Positions 24,956-33,616 of a DNA stretch of 64,000 nucleotides are shown here, piece after piece (position 1 is the stretch's first letter; each line of letters begins with the position of its first letter). Position numbers and translations under genes: made by a program. The notes beneath the pieces were generated by a model. That model was not told the DNA's origin and made no database searches. It saw nothing but the letters and a program-made list of their open reading frames with translations. Source of the DNA: Amycolatopsis australiensis. GTDB lineage: Bacteria; Actinomycetota; Actinomycetes; Mycobacteriales; Pseudonocardiaceae. The stretch lies in the NCBI RefSeq assembly GCF_900119165.1, contig NZ_FPJG01000006.1, forward strand, positions 5,580,001-5,644,000, written 5' to 3'.

Positions 24956-25954
24956 TCACCTTTCCGGAGTTACGGCTTGCCGACGGCGACGCACTGCCGT
25001 GCGGGCCGAAGTCACGATGTTGGGCAGCAGGACCGACACGATGAGCAGCACGCCGGTCACGATGTTGAGCGCTTCGTTGGACACGTCCTGCAGGCGCAGC
25101 GCGTTCTGCAGGGTCGCCAGCAGGACCACCCCGGCGAGCACGCCGGGCAGGGTGCCCTTGCCGCCGAAGATGGACACGCCGCCGAGCAGCACGGCGGCCA
25201 CGACGGCGAGTTCGAGGCCGAAGCCGTTGTCGGCGCGGGCGCTGGAGTAGCGCAGCGTCCACAGGACGCCGGCGATCCCGGCGACCGCGCCGCTCACGAC
25301 GTACAGCCAGAACTTGAGCCGCCCGGTGCGGATGCCGGCGAACCGGGCCGCCTGCTCGCCCGCGCCCGCCGCGAACACGCCGCGGCCGATCGGGGTCGCG
25401 TGCAGCACGACGCCGAAGATCAGCGCCACCACGGCCAGCGGGACGAGGACGTTCGGGATCGGGCCGTCGCCGATCGTCCCGGTGACCCAGCCGGTGTAGG
25501 CGCGCGGGAAGTCGGCCACGGCGCCGTCGCCGAGGACCACGAACGCCAGCCCGCGGTACAGGGCCAGGGTGCCGATCGTGACGGCGAGCGAAGGCAGCTT
25601 CAGCACGGTGACGAAGAAGCCGTTGAGGGCGCCGAGGACCGCGCCGAGCACGACGCAGAGCGGGATGATCGTCTCGATCGGCAGCCCCGCGTCCCACAGC
25701 GAGCCCATCACCGCCGACGTCAGTCCCAGCGTGCTCGCCACCGAAAGGTCGATCTCGCCGGTGACGATGATGAACGTCATCGGCAGCGCGACCAGCGCGA
25801 TCGGGAGCAGGTCGAGCAGCAGGAACGTGAAGTTGCGGCTGGTGCCGAAGTTCTCGACCGCGCCGGAGGCGACGATCAGGACCACGACCGTGACGAGGAC
25901 GACGGCGGCGTCCCAGCTGAGCAGCCGGCCGAGCCGGTGGCCTCGGTCAGACAT
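24956..25954 (-). CDS. rhaQ: Rhamnose ABC transporter permease
   Basis: Inner-membrane permease of 332 residues with about nine to ten hydrophobic segments. The BPD_transp_2 signature is seen in TFIIVTGEIDLSVASTLGLTSAV, LAVTIGTLALYRGLAFVVLG and AVLLGGVSIFGGKGTLPGVLAGV. It overlaps the first permease gene by 8 bp, so the two halves of the channel are made together. Substrate assignment follows from the catabolic genes in the same operon. Confidence 0.9.
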   Translation of the reverse strand: MSDRGHRLGRLLSWDAAVVLVTVVVLIVASGAVENFGTSRNFTFLLLDLLPIALVALPMTFIIVTGEIDLSVASTLGLTSAVMGSLWDAGLPIETIIPLCVVLGAVLGALNGFFVTVLKLPSLAVTIGTLALYRGLAFVVLGDGAVADFPRAYTGWVTGTIGDGPIPNVLVPLAVVALIFGVVLHATPIGRGVFAAGAGEQAARFAGIRTGRLKFWLYVVSGAVAGIAGVLWTLRYSSARADNGFGLELAVVAAVLLGGVSIFGGKGTLPGVLAGVVLLATLQNALRLQDVSNEALNIVTGVLLIVSVLLPNIVTSARTAVRRRRQAVTPER

Positions 25955-27001
25955 GGGAATCCCTCTTCTGTGACACTGAGCGCCTTGACAGTGTTTTCTG
26001 GACCCGGACCGCGACGAGCCGGTCGGCGCCGATCGCGAGGAGGATCAGCGCGCCGACGATCGCCTGCTGCCAGAACTGGTTGATGTCGAGCACCGCGAGG
26101 GCGCTGCCGATGACGGTCAGCAGCAGCGCGCCGAGGCCCGCGCCCCAGGCCGAGCCGCTGCCGCCGAACACCGCGACCCCGCCGACGACGGCCGCGGCGA
26201 CGACATTCAGCTCGTAGCCGGTGCCGGCGGCCGCGTCGACCGTGCCGAACCGGGCCGCGAACAGGACCCCGGCGAGACCGGCGAGCGCGCCGCTGACCAG
26301 GAACGCGGCGGTCGTGTTGCGGCCGACCTTGATGCCGGCCAGCTGCGCGGCCTGCGGGCTCGACCCCATCGCGTAGAGCTCGCGGCCGGCCGGGTAGCTG
26401 CGCAGCACGATCCCGGCGAGGACCAGGACGAGCAGCGCGATCAGCACGAGCCACGGGACGCCGAGCACCGACGCCGTGCCGAAGTCCAGGAAGGACGCGG
26501 GCAGCTTGTCGGCGTTGATCTGCCGCCCGCCCGCCCAGAAGTAGCTGACGCCGCGGTAGGCGTAGAGCGTGCCGAGCGTGACGACCAGCGCGGGCACCTG
26601 CCCGAACCGGACGAGCGCGCCGTTGACCAGGCCGCACACCGCGCCGGCACCGAGCCCGGCGAGCACGGCGACGATCACCGGCAGGCCCGGGTGGTCCTTC
26701 ATCAGCGTCCCGGCGGCGAAGGCGGCGAGGCCGAGCACCGAGCCGACCGACAGGTCGATGTTGCGGGTGATCATCACGATCGCCTGCCCGACGGCGAGCA
26801 CGGCCAGGATCGCCGTGCCGAGCAGGATGTCCCGGATGCTCTGCCAGGACAGGAACCGGGAGTTCTGCGTCGCGGTGAACGCGACCAGCACGATCAGCGC
26901 GAGGACGATGCCGGATTCGCGCGCCTTGAACACGTTCGCGGTCCACGACCGTCGCGTGTGGACGGCGGGCTGCCCGGTCACGGGGGCCTCCTCGGTCACG
27001 G

Positions 27002-27005
<4 letters not shown>
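25947..27005 (-). CDS. rhaP: Rhamnose ABC transporter permease
   Basis: A 352-residue permease homologous to its neighbour: MITRNIDLSVGSVLGLAAF, LVVTLGTLYAYRGVSYFW and AVVGGVAVFGGSGSAWGAGLG are the conserved blocks, with about ten membrane segments after a polar N terminus of 25 residues. ATG 27005 overlaps the stop of the ATPase gene (ATGA), and the 3' end overlaps rhaQ. It pairs with RhaQ as the heterodimeric channel. Confidence 0.9.
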
Positions 27006-28519
<1,514 letters not shown>

Positions 28520-28533
28520 CGCGACCTCCGGAT

Positions 28534-28545
28534 TGAAAGGTTTCA
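28534..28545 (-). promoter_or_regulatory. LacI-type operator of the rha operon
   Basis: TGAAAGGTTTCA is a 5-2-5 palindrome, 14 bp before the rhaT start. It fits the TGAAA-N2-TTTCA operators of actinobacterial LacI regulators of rhamnose and related sugar operons. Confidence 0.65.
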
Positions 28546-28644
28546 CAAACGTGGTGCGGCGACGCTACTATGCGGTCGGAGAGCAAGTCAATGAATCCGC
28601 CGAAGCGTGGCCAAACGTCGTCCTGGCCGCGCGGTGCGCGGTGA

Positions 28645-28656
28645 TGTTACGTTTCA
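28645..28656 (+). promoter_or_regulatory. Second, half-conserved rha operator
   Basis: TGTTACGTTTCA retains the GTTTCA half of the operator at 28534-28545 and lies 11 bp before the divergent LacI gene, next to its AAGGGG Shine-Dalgarno sequence. It could serve weak autoregulation or DNA looping with the first site. Confidence 0.45.
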
Positions 28657-28667
28657 AAGGGGTGCGC

Positions 28668-29702
28668 ATGAGCGTCCAGCAGTCCGGCGCCGAGCCGCGC
28701 GCGGCCGGCATGAAGGACGTCGCCGCGGCCGCGGGCGTCTCCCTCGGCACGGTGTCCAACGTGCTCAACCGGCCCGACCGGGTCAGCCCGGCCACGCGCG
28801 CGAAGGTCGAGGCCGCGATGGCCGAGCTCCGGTTCGTGCGCAACGAGTCCGCGCGGCAGCTGCGGGCCGGGCGCAGCCGCGTGCTGGCGTACGTGATGCT
28901 CGACGGCAGCAACCCCTTCTTCACCGACGTCGCGGCCGGCATGGAGGACGCCGCCGAGGCCGGCGACCTTTCGCTGTTCCTCTGCAACAGCGCCCACCGG
29001 CCGGCCCGGGAGGCCGCCTACCTCGGCCGGCTCGAGCAGCAGCGGGTGCAGGGCATCCTCATCACGCCGGTCGACCCCGATGCGCCGCTGCTCGGCGAGA
29101 TCGCGCGCCGCGGCACCCCGGTGGTCGTCGTGGACCGCACTCCCGGCGGCACCGCGCACTGCTCGGTCGCCGTCGACGACGTCCACGGCGGCGAAATCGC
29201 CGTGCGGCACCTGATCGAGCAGGGCCACGAGCGGATCGCGTTCGTCGGCAACCACACCTCCGTGGGCCAGGTCCGCGACCGGCGGCTCGGCGCCTTGCGC
29301 GCCCTCGAGGCGGCCGGGCTCGGCCCGGACCACCTCGTCGACCTGACGACGACGGCCCTGACCGTGGCCGACGGCCGCGGCGCGGGCGAGCGGCTGGCCG
29401 GGCTGCCGGCGCCGGTCCGCCCGACCGCGGCGTTCTGCGCCAACGACCTCGTCGCCCTCGGGCTGCTGCAGACGTGCGCGAACCTGCGCATGGGCGTCCC
29501 GGACGACCTGGCGATCGTCGGCTACGACGACATCGAGTTCGCGGCGGCGGCCGCCGTCCCGCTGACGTCGGTCCGGCAGCCCCGGCACCGCCTGGGCCGC
29601 ACGGCGGCGGAGCTGCTGCTGGCCGAGGCCGAGCCGGGCCACGAGCACCGGCAGGTCGTCTTCACCCCCGAGCTGGTGGTCCGCGCTTCCACCCTCCGGT
29701 GA
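28668..29702 (+). CDS. LacI-family regulator of rhamnose use
   Basis: A 344-residue repressor divergent from the rha operon. The headpiece MKDVAAAAGVSLGTVSNVLNRPDRVS (about 17-42) and hinge ESARQLRAG are canonical. The C-terminal sugar domain contains DGSNPFFTDVAAGMEDAAE and VVVVDRTPGG. ATG 28668 follows AAGGGG. The palindromes at both ends of the 148-bp divergent spacer are its probable binding sites, and rhamnose or rhamnulose the probable inducer. A Tat-exported GH2 gene follows 70 bp downstream on the same strand. Confidence 0.9.
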   Translation: MSVQQSGAEPRAAGMKDVAAAAGVSLGTVSNVLNRPDRVSPATRAKVEAAMAELRFVRNESARQLRAGRSRVLAYVMLDGSNPFFTDVAAGMEDAAEAGDLSLFLCNSAHRPAREAAYLGRLEQQRVQGILITPVDPDAPLLGEIARRGTPVVVVDRTPGGTAHCSVAVDDVHGGEIAVRHLIEQGHERIAFVGNHTSVGQVRDRRLGALRALEAAGLGPDHLVDLTTTALTVADGRGAGERLAGLPAPVRPTAAFCANDLVALGLLQTCANLRMGVPDDLAIVGYDDIEFAAAAAVPLTSVRQPRHRLGRTAAELLLAEAEPGHEHRQVVFTPELVVRASTLR

Positions 29703-29772
29703 GCAACCCGCTGATCGTTTGTGACGTCTGAACGGGTACCGGCGATAACACCGGGGAGCACGGAGGTCGTCG

Positions 29773-32118
29773 ATGGCCGACTCGGTACCGCGGCTGTCCC
29801 GGCGCGGGTTCCTCGCCGCGAGCGGAGCCGCGCTGCTCGGCGCCGTCGTCGCGGGCTCGGCCGGGCACGCCGCGCCGGGCGCGGGCACCGCGCAGCTGGG
29901 CGATTTCTGGCTGTTCGGGCGGTACGACGACGGCTGCACCGACCCCGGCTTCGACGAGAGCGACCTCGACCCGGTGCAGCTGCCCCACTGCGTGACGCCG
30001 CTGTCGTGGACCGGCTGGGATCCGGCGTCCTGGCAGGACCGCTGGATCTACCGCAAGCACTTCACGGGCACCGCGAGCGACCGGTTCCGCGCCCGCTTCG
30101 ACGGCGTCCTGACCAACGCCGAAGTGCACCTCAACGGCGAGCTCGTCGCCACCCACGAAGGCGGGTACCTGCCGTTCGAGGTGGACCTGCCCGGCGTGGT
30201 GCCGGGCGACAACGTGCTGGCCGTGGTCGTCGACGGGCGGTGGGCGCTCGACGTGCCGCCCAACCTGCCCCGCAGCGCGGGCCCGTCGGTGATCGACTTC
30301 TACCAGCCGGCCGGGATCTACCGGCCGGCGACGGTCGCCGCGGTGGGGCGGACCCGGCTCGCCGACGTCTTCGCCCAGCCCGTCGACGTCCTCTCCCCCG
30401 GCCGGTCACTGCACCTGACGTGCACGCTCGAGGCACCCGTCACGGCCGAGGTGACCGCGTCGGTGCGGCAGGCGGGCCGCGAGCTCGCGCGCGCCGCGGC
30501 CCCGGTGCGCGGCACGACCGCCGAGTTCGACGTGGGCGGCCTCGGCGCCGTCCGGCTCTGGGACGTCGAAGATCCGGCGTTGTGCGACGTCGTGGTGACC
30601 GTCCGGGCCGGGTCGGCGGTGCTCGACCAGCGGATCGTGCGGACCGGGTTCCGCGAAGCGCGGTTCACCCCGGACGGCTTCTTCCTCAACGGGCGGCGGC
30701 TGAAGCTGTTCGGCCTCAACCGCCACCAGTGGTACCCGTTCGCGGGCGGGGCGATGCCGGACCGCGTCCAGCGGCGCGACGCCGAGATCCTGCGGCGCGA
30801 GCTGAACTGCACCATGGTCCGCTGCTCGCACTACCCGCAGTCGAGCGCGTTCCTCGACGCCTGCGACGAGCTGGGTCTGCTGGTCTGGGAGGAGATCCCC
30901 GGCTGGGGCCGGGTCGGCGACACGGCCTGGCAGGAGCAGAACCTCCGGGACGTCTCGGCGATGATCACCCGCGACCGCAACCACCCGAGCATCGTCGTGT
31001 GGGGCACGCGGGTGAACGAGGCCAACGGCACCACCGCGATGTACCAGCGGACCGGGCAGCTCGCGCGCCGGCTGGACCCGTCCCGGCCGACGAGCGGCGC
31101 GCTGGCCAGCTCGACGGGCGCGCGGTACGCGGGCAGCGACGTCGAGGTACTGGCCTACAACGACTACACCGCCCGCCGCGGCGGCCCGTTTCAGCTGCGG
31201 CCGCCGCGCCCGGGGGTGCCGTACCTGGTCACGGAGTCGATCGGCACGCTCGCCGGCGCCCGCGCCTACCGCCGGACGGACCCGGCGGCGACCCAGCAGC
31301 AGCAAGCGGAACTGCACGCGAAGGCCCACGACCTGGCCGCGGCCGACGACCGCTACTGCGGGCTGCTGGCGTGGTGCGCGTTCGACTACCCGTCGGGCTG
31401 GCAGCGCTCGGTCGGCGGGACGAAGTTCGCGGGCGTCGCGGACCTCTTCCGGATCCCCAAGCCGGCGGCGGCGTTCTACGCCTCGCAGGGCGACCCGCTG
31501 GCCCGGGCGGTCGTGGAGCCGGGGTTCGCCTGGGACTTCACCGCGCAGCCCACCGGGCCGGGCCGGAACGCGACGATCTGGTCCAACTGCGACCGGCTGG
31601 AGCTGTTCCTCGACGACCACCCGGCAGGGGCGGCACGCAGCCGTCGCGCGGACTTCCCGCACCTGCGGTACCCGCCGTTCGCGGTGGACCTGGTGGTGCC
31701 GCGCGGGCAGCGTCCCCAGCTGCGGATCGACGGCTACGCGGCCGGCCGGCTGGTGGTGTCACGCAGGTTCAGCGGCGACCGGAGCCGCGACGTGCTGGGC
31801 TGCGTCCCGGACGACACGGAGCTGCGCGCGGACGGCACCGACGCGACCCGGGTGGTGGTGTCGGCGCTGGACCGGTTCGGCACGCTGCGCGCCGGAGCGA
31901 CCGGCAAGGTGGCGTTGACGATGACGGGCCCGGGAGCGCTGGTGGACGACGACACGATCGACCTGGGCGCGACAGGCGGAGCGGCGGCGGTGTGGCTGCG
32001 GCCGTTCGCGGGAACACCGGGGACGCTGACGCTGACCGCCCGCCACGAGGTGCTGGGCACGGCCACCGCGACGGTGACGACGACCGCGAGCGGCACGGCA
32101 GGAGGGACCCGGTCATGA
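29773..32118 (+). CDS. Tat-exported glycoside hydrolase family 2 protein
   Basis: A 781-residue secreted enzyme. The twin-arginine signal SRRGFLAASGAALLG is at residues 9-23. A GH2 sugar-binding domain (about 45-185), an Ig-like sandwich (about 195-290) and a TIM barrel (about 295-580) follow, with FGLNRHQWYPFAG, a WGTRVNEAN motif (acid/base Glu, usually in NEP) and LVTESIG (nucleophile Glu). Further beta domains fill about 585-781. ATG 29773 follows GGAGG. Placement next to the rhamnose regulator suggests release of sugars from a rhamnose-containing glycan, but GH2 covers many specificities. Confidence 0.87.
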   Translation: MADSVPRLSRRGFLAASGAALLGAVVAGSAGHAAPGAGTAQLGDFWLFGRYDDGCTDPGFDESDLDPVQLPHCVTPLSWTGWDPASWQDRWIYRKHFTGTASDRFRARFDGVLTNAEVHLNGELVATHEGGYLPFEVDLPGVVPGDNVLAVVVDGRWALDVPPNLPRSAGPSVIDFYQPAGIYRPATVAAVGRTRLADVFAQPVDVLSPGRSLHLTCTLEAPVTAEVTASVRQAGRELARAAAPVRGTTAEFDVGGLGAVRLWDVEDPALCDVVVTVRAGSAVLDQRIVRTGFREARFTPDGFFLNGRRLKLFGLNRHQWYPFAGGAMPDRVQRRDAEILRRELNCTMVRCSHYPQSSAFLDACDELGLLVWEEIPGWGRVGDTAWQEQNLRDVSAMITRDRNHPSIVVWGTRVNEANGTTAMYQRTGQLARRLDPSRPTSGALASSTGARYAGSDVEVLAYNDYTARRGGPFQLRPPRPGVPYLVTESIGTLAGARAYRRTDPAATQQQQAELHAKAHDLAAADDRYCGLLAWCAFDYPSGWQRSVGGTKFAGVADLFRIPKPAAAFYASQGDPLARAVVEPGFAWDFTAQPTGPGRNATIWSNCDRLELFLDDHPAGAARSRRADFPHLRYPPFAVDLVVPRGQRPQLRIDGYAAGRLVVSRRFSGDRSRDVLGCVPDDTELRADGTDATRVVVSALDRFGTLRAGATGKVALTMTGPGALVDDDTIDLGATGGAAAVWLRPFAGTPGTLTLTARHEVLGTATATVTTTASGTAGGTRS

Positions 32119-32324
32119 CGGGCGAGCGGCCTCGGGACGTTGCTGTCGCGGGACGCCGGCGGGACCGGCGGGCCGAAGCGACCGTGCGGGCCGCGATCGT
32201 GACCGGCGAGCGGCCTCGGACCATCGCTGCCGCGGGAGGCCACCGCGACCGGCGGGCCGAAGCGACCGTGCGGGCCGCGATCGTGACCGGCGAGCCGAAG
32301 CGCCCATGCAGGCCGCGGTCGTGA
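32115..32324 (+). CDS. Possible small repeat-encoded protein
   Basis: A 69-codon frame opens with an ATG that overlaps the GH2 stop (ATGA), 8 nt after AGGGA, so it could be translated by coupling. It is built from the tandem DNA repeat: DRRAEATVRAAIVTGE occurs twice and GERPR twice. The product would be basic, with no recognised domain. Since the 84-bp unit is a multiple of three, an open frame could arise by chance in such GC-rich DNA. Coding status is doubtful. Confidence 0.3.
   Translation: MTGERPRDVAVAGRRRDRRAEATVRAAIVTGERPRTIAAAGGHRDRRAEATVRAAIVTGEPKRPCRPRS
32117..32322. repeat. 84-bp tandem repeat, 2.5 copies
   Basis: Copies at 32117-32200 and 32201-32284, then a partial 38-bp copy at 32285-32322. 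The last 38 bp of units 1 and 2 (32163-32200 and 32247-32284) are identical, while the first 46 bp diverge, and the half copy repeats the 38-bp part with changes. It directly follows the GH2 stop codon. Confidence 0.85.
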
Positions 32325-32380
32325 CGTCGCTCGGGCCGGGACCTCGCAGCGGTCTTCGCTCCCCCGCCGCGGGCGGGACC

Positions 32381-32746
32381 TCACTGCTCGCCGGCCAGCA
32401 CCGCCGCCAGCACCGCCGCCTGGCTGATCTCCGGCGAGCCGCTCGCCGTCAGCAACGTGAGCGGGCCGCCCGCCGCCAGCTCGCGCAGGCGTTCCAAGGC
32501 CGCCTGCCGGTCCGGTTGCCGCAGCTCCGCGCGGTACCGCTGCGCGAACTCCGTGAAGCGGTCCGGGTCGTGGCCGTACCACGTGCGCAGCTCGTCCGAC
32601 GGGGCCAGCCCGCGGTACCAGCCGTCCAGGACCAGCTGCGTGCGGGCCGTTCCGCGGGGCCACAGGCGTTCGACGAGCACGCGGACGCCGTCGGCGGGCC
32701 CGGCCGGGTCGGCCAGGCGCGCCACCCGGACGTCCGTCGGCCGCAT
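32381..32746 (-). CDS. DUF488-family protein
   Basis: A 121-residue protein of the DUF488 family. RVLVERLWPRGTARTQLVLDGWYRGLAPSDELRTWYGHD is the family core, with the conserved Arg, Trp and Pro, and ELAAGGPLTLLTASG forms the later beta-alpha unit. The function of DUF488 is not settled; it is often encoded near redox or stress genes. ATG 32746 is chosen from the family N terminus (VRVARLAD); an upstream ATG would add 16 unlikely residues. Divergent from the next gene by 50 bp. Confidence 0.85.
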   Translation of the reverse strand: MRPTDVRVARLADPAGPADGVRVLVERLWPRGTARTQLVLDGWYRGLAPSDELRTWYGHDPDRFTEFAQRYRAELRQPDRQAALERLRELAAGGPLTLLTASGSPEISQAAVLAAVLAGEQ

Positions 32747-32796
32747 GCGCGCATTCTGCGGTGCGTCCGCGCGCGCCGCCACTCCGGAGGCCACCG

Positions 32797-33387
32797 GTGC
32801 GCAACCGCGTGACCCCCGCCGGCGAAATCGTCGACATCCCGCTGCGCGGCGCGTGGACCGGCAACCGCGGCGTCCTGCACCGGGGCCGCGAGATCGTCCG
32901 CTGCCACGCCGGCGACCTGTGGATCACCTGCGCGCTCGCCTTCAAGGACCGGTGGCGCGAGCAGTGGCTGCCGAACCGCTACACGCACCTGTACTTCCAC
33001 GACGAGGCCGTCTCGTTCGCCGCCGGGCACCGGCCGTGCGGTGAGTGCCGCCGGTCCGCCTACACCGCCTACCGCGACGCCTTCCCCGGCCGCCCGTCGG
33101 CGACCGCGATGAACCGGCGGCTGCACGAAGAACGCCTCGTCCGCGGCACCCACGTCCGCCGCCGGCACGAGCTTCCCTGGGCCGGCCTGCCGGACGGCGT
33201 CTTCGTGCTCCGCGACCGTCACCCGGAAGTGGTGGTCGACGGTCACTTGACGGAGTGGACGACCGAGGGCTACTGCCGGCGGCGGAAACTGCCCCGGGCA
33301 GGGACCGTCGCGGTCCTGACCCCGCCGGCCACGATCGCGGTCCTGCGTGCCGGCTACCCGGTGCAGATCGACGACAGCGCCCGCTGA
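32797..33387 (+). CDS. Conserved hypothetical protein
   Basis: A 196-residue protein not assigned to a named family. Notable features are a central HDEAVSFAAGHRPCGECRRSAYTAYRDAF with CxxC near residue 81, many conserved-looking Arg, His and Trp residues, and a C terminus that ends in a small beta-rich segment. It may bind a metal or nucleic acid through the Cys/His-rich centre. GTG 32797 follows GGAGG at good distance. A strong hairpin terminator lies 9 bp after the stop. Confidence 0.75.
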   Translation: MRNRVTPAGEIVDIPLRGAWTGNRGVLHRGREIVRCHAGDLWITCALAFKDRWREQWLPNRYTHLYFHDEAVSFAAGHRPCGECRRSAYTAYRDAFPGRPSATAMNRRLHEERLVRGTHVRRRHELPWAGLPDGVFVLRDRHPEVVVDGHLTEWTTEGYCRRRKLPRAGTVAVLTPPATIAVLRAGYPVQIDDSAR

Positions 33388-33395
33388 ACGGACAA

Positions 33396-33440
33396 AGGGC
33401 CACCGCGGCGACCGGGGGTGGAGGTCGCCGAGGTGGCCCT
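33396..33440 (+). terminator. Hairpin terminator
   Basis: 18-nt arms (AGGGCCACCGCGGCGACC at 33396-33413 and 33423-33440 in complement) with a single mismatch and a 9-nt loop, immediately after the stop at 33387. No U tract. Confidence 0.8.
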
Positions 33441-33561
33441 ACCCCCAGCTCGTGCCGCCCGGGAGAGCGACAGCCGAACCCATCGGTCAACACCGGCGAC
33501 CGAGCCGGCCGCGGACATCGTCGGGGTGGTGTCCTCCAGCGCGGCCAGCATCGTCGATCAA

Positions 33562-33590
33562 GGCTGCACCCCGCTTGCAGTACGCTTGCA
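33562..33590 (+). promoter_or_regulatory. Three 11-bp-phased heptamers, SARP-type operator
   Basis: GGCTGCA (33562-33568), GCTTGCA (33573-33579) and GCTTGCA (33584-33590) recur with exact 11-bp spacing. SARP/AfsR proteins bind heptameric direct repeats with this periodicity. The array is 26 bp before the GTG of a SARP gene and overlaps a TACGCT that could be a -10 box, so it may mediate autoregulation. Confidence 0.6.
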
Positions 33591-33616
33591 CCGGCCGGGT
33601 GAACGGAGGTGACCGG

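Noticed and set aside
29703..29772. A second rha operator before the GH2 gene
   Set aside because: No TGAAA/TTTCA dyad is present in this gap. The GH2 gene may be expressed by read-through from the LacI gene, but nothing in the sequence proves it.
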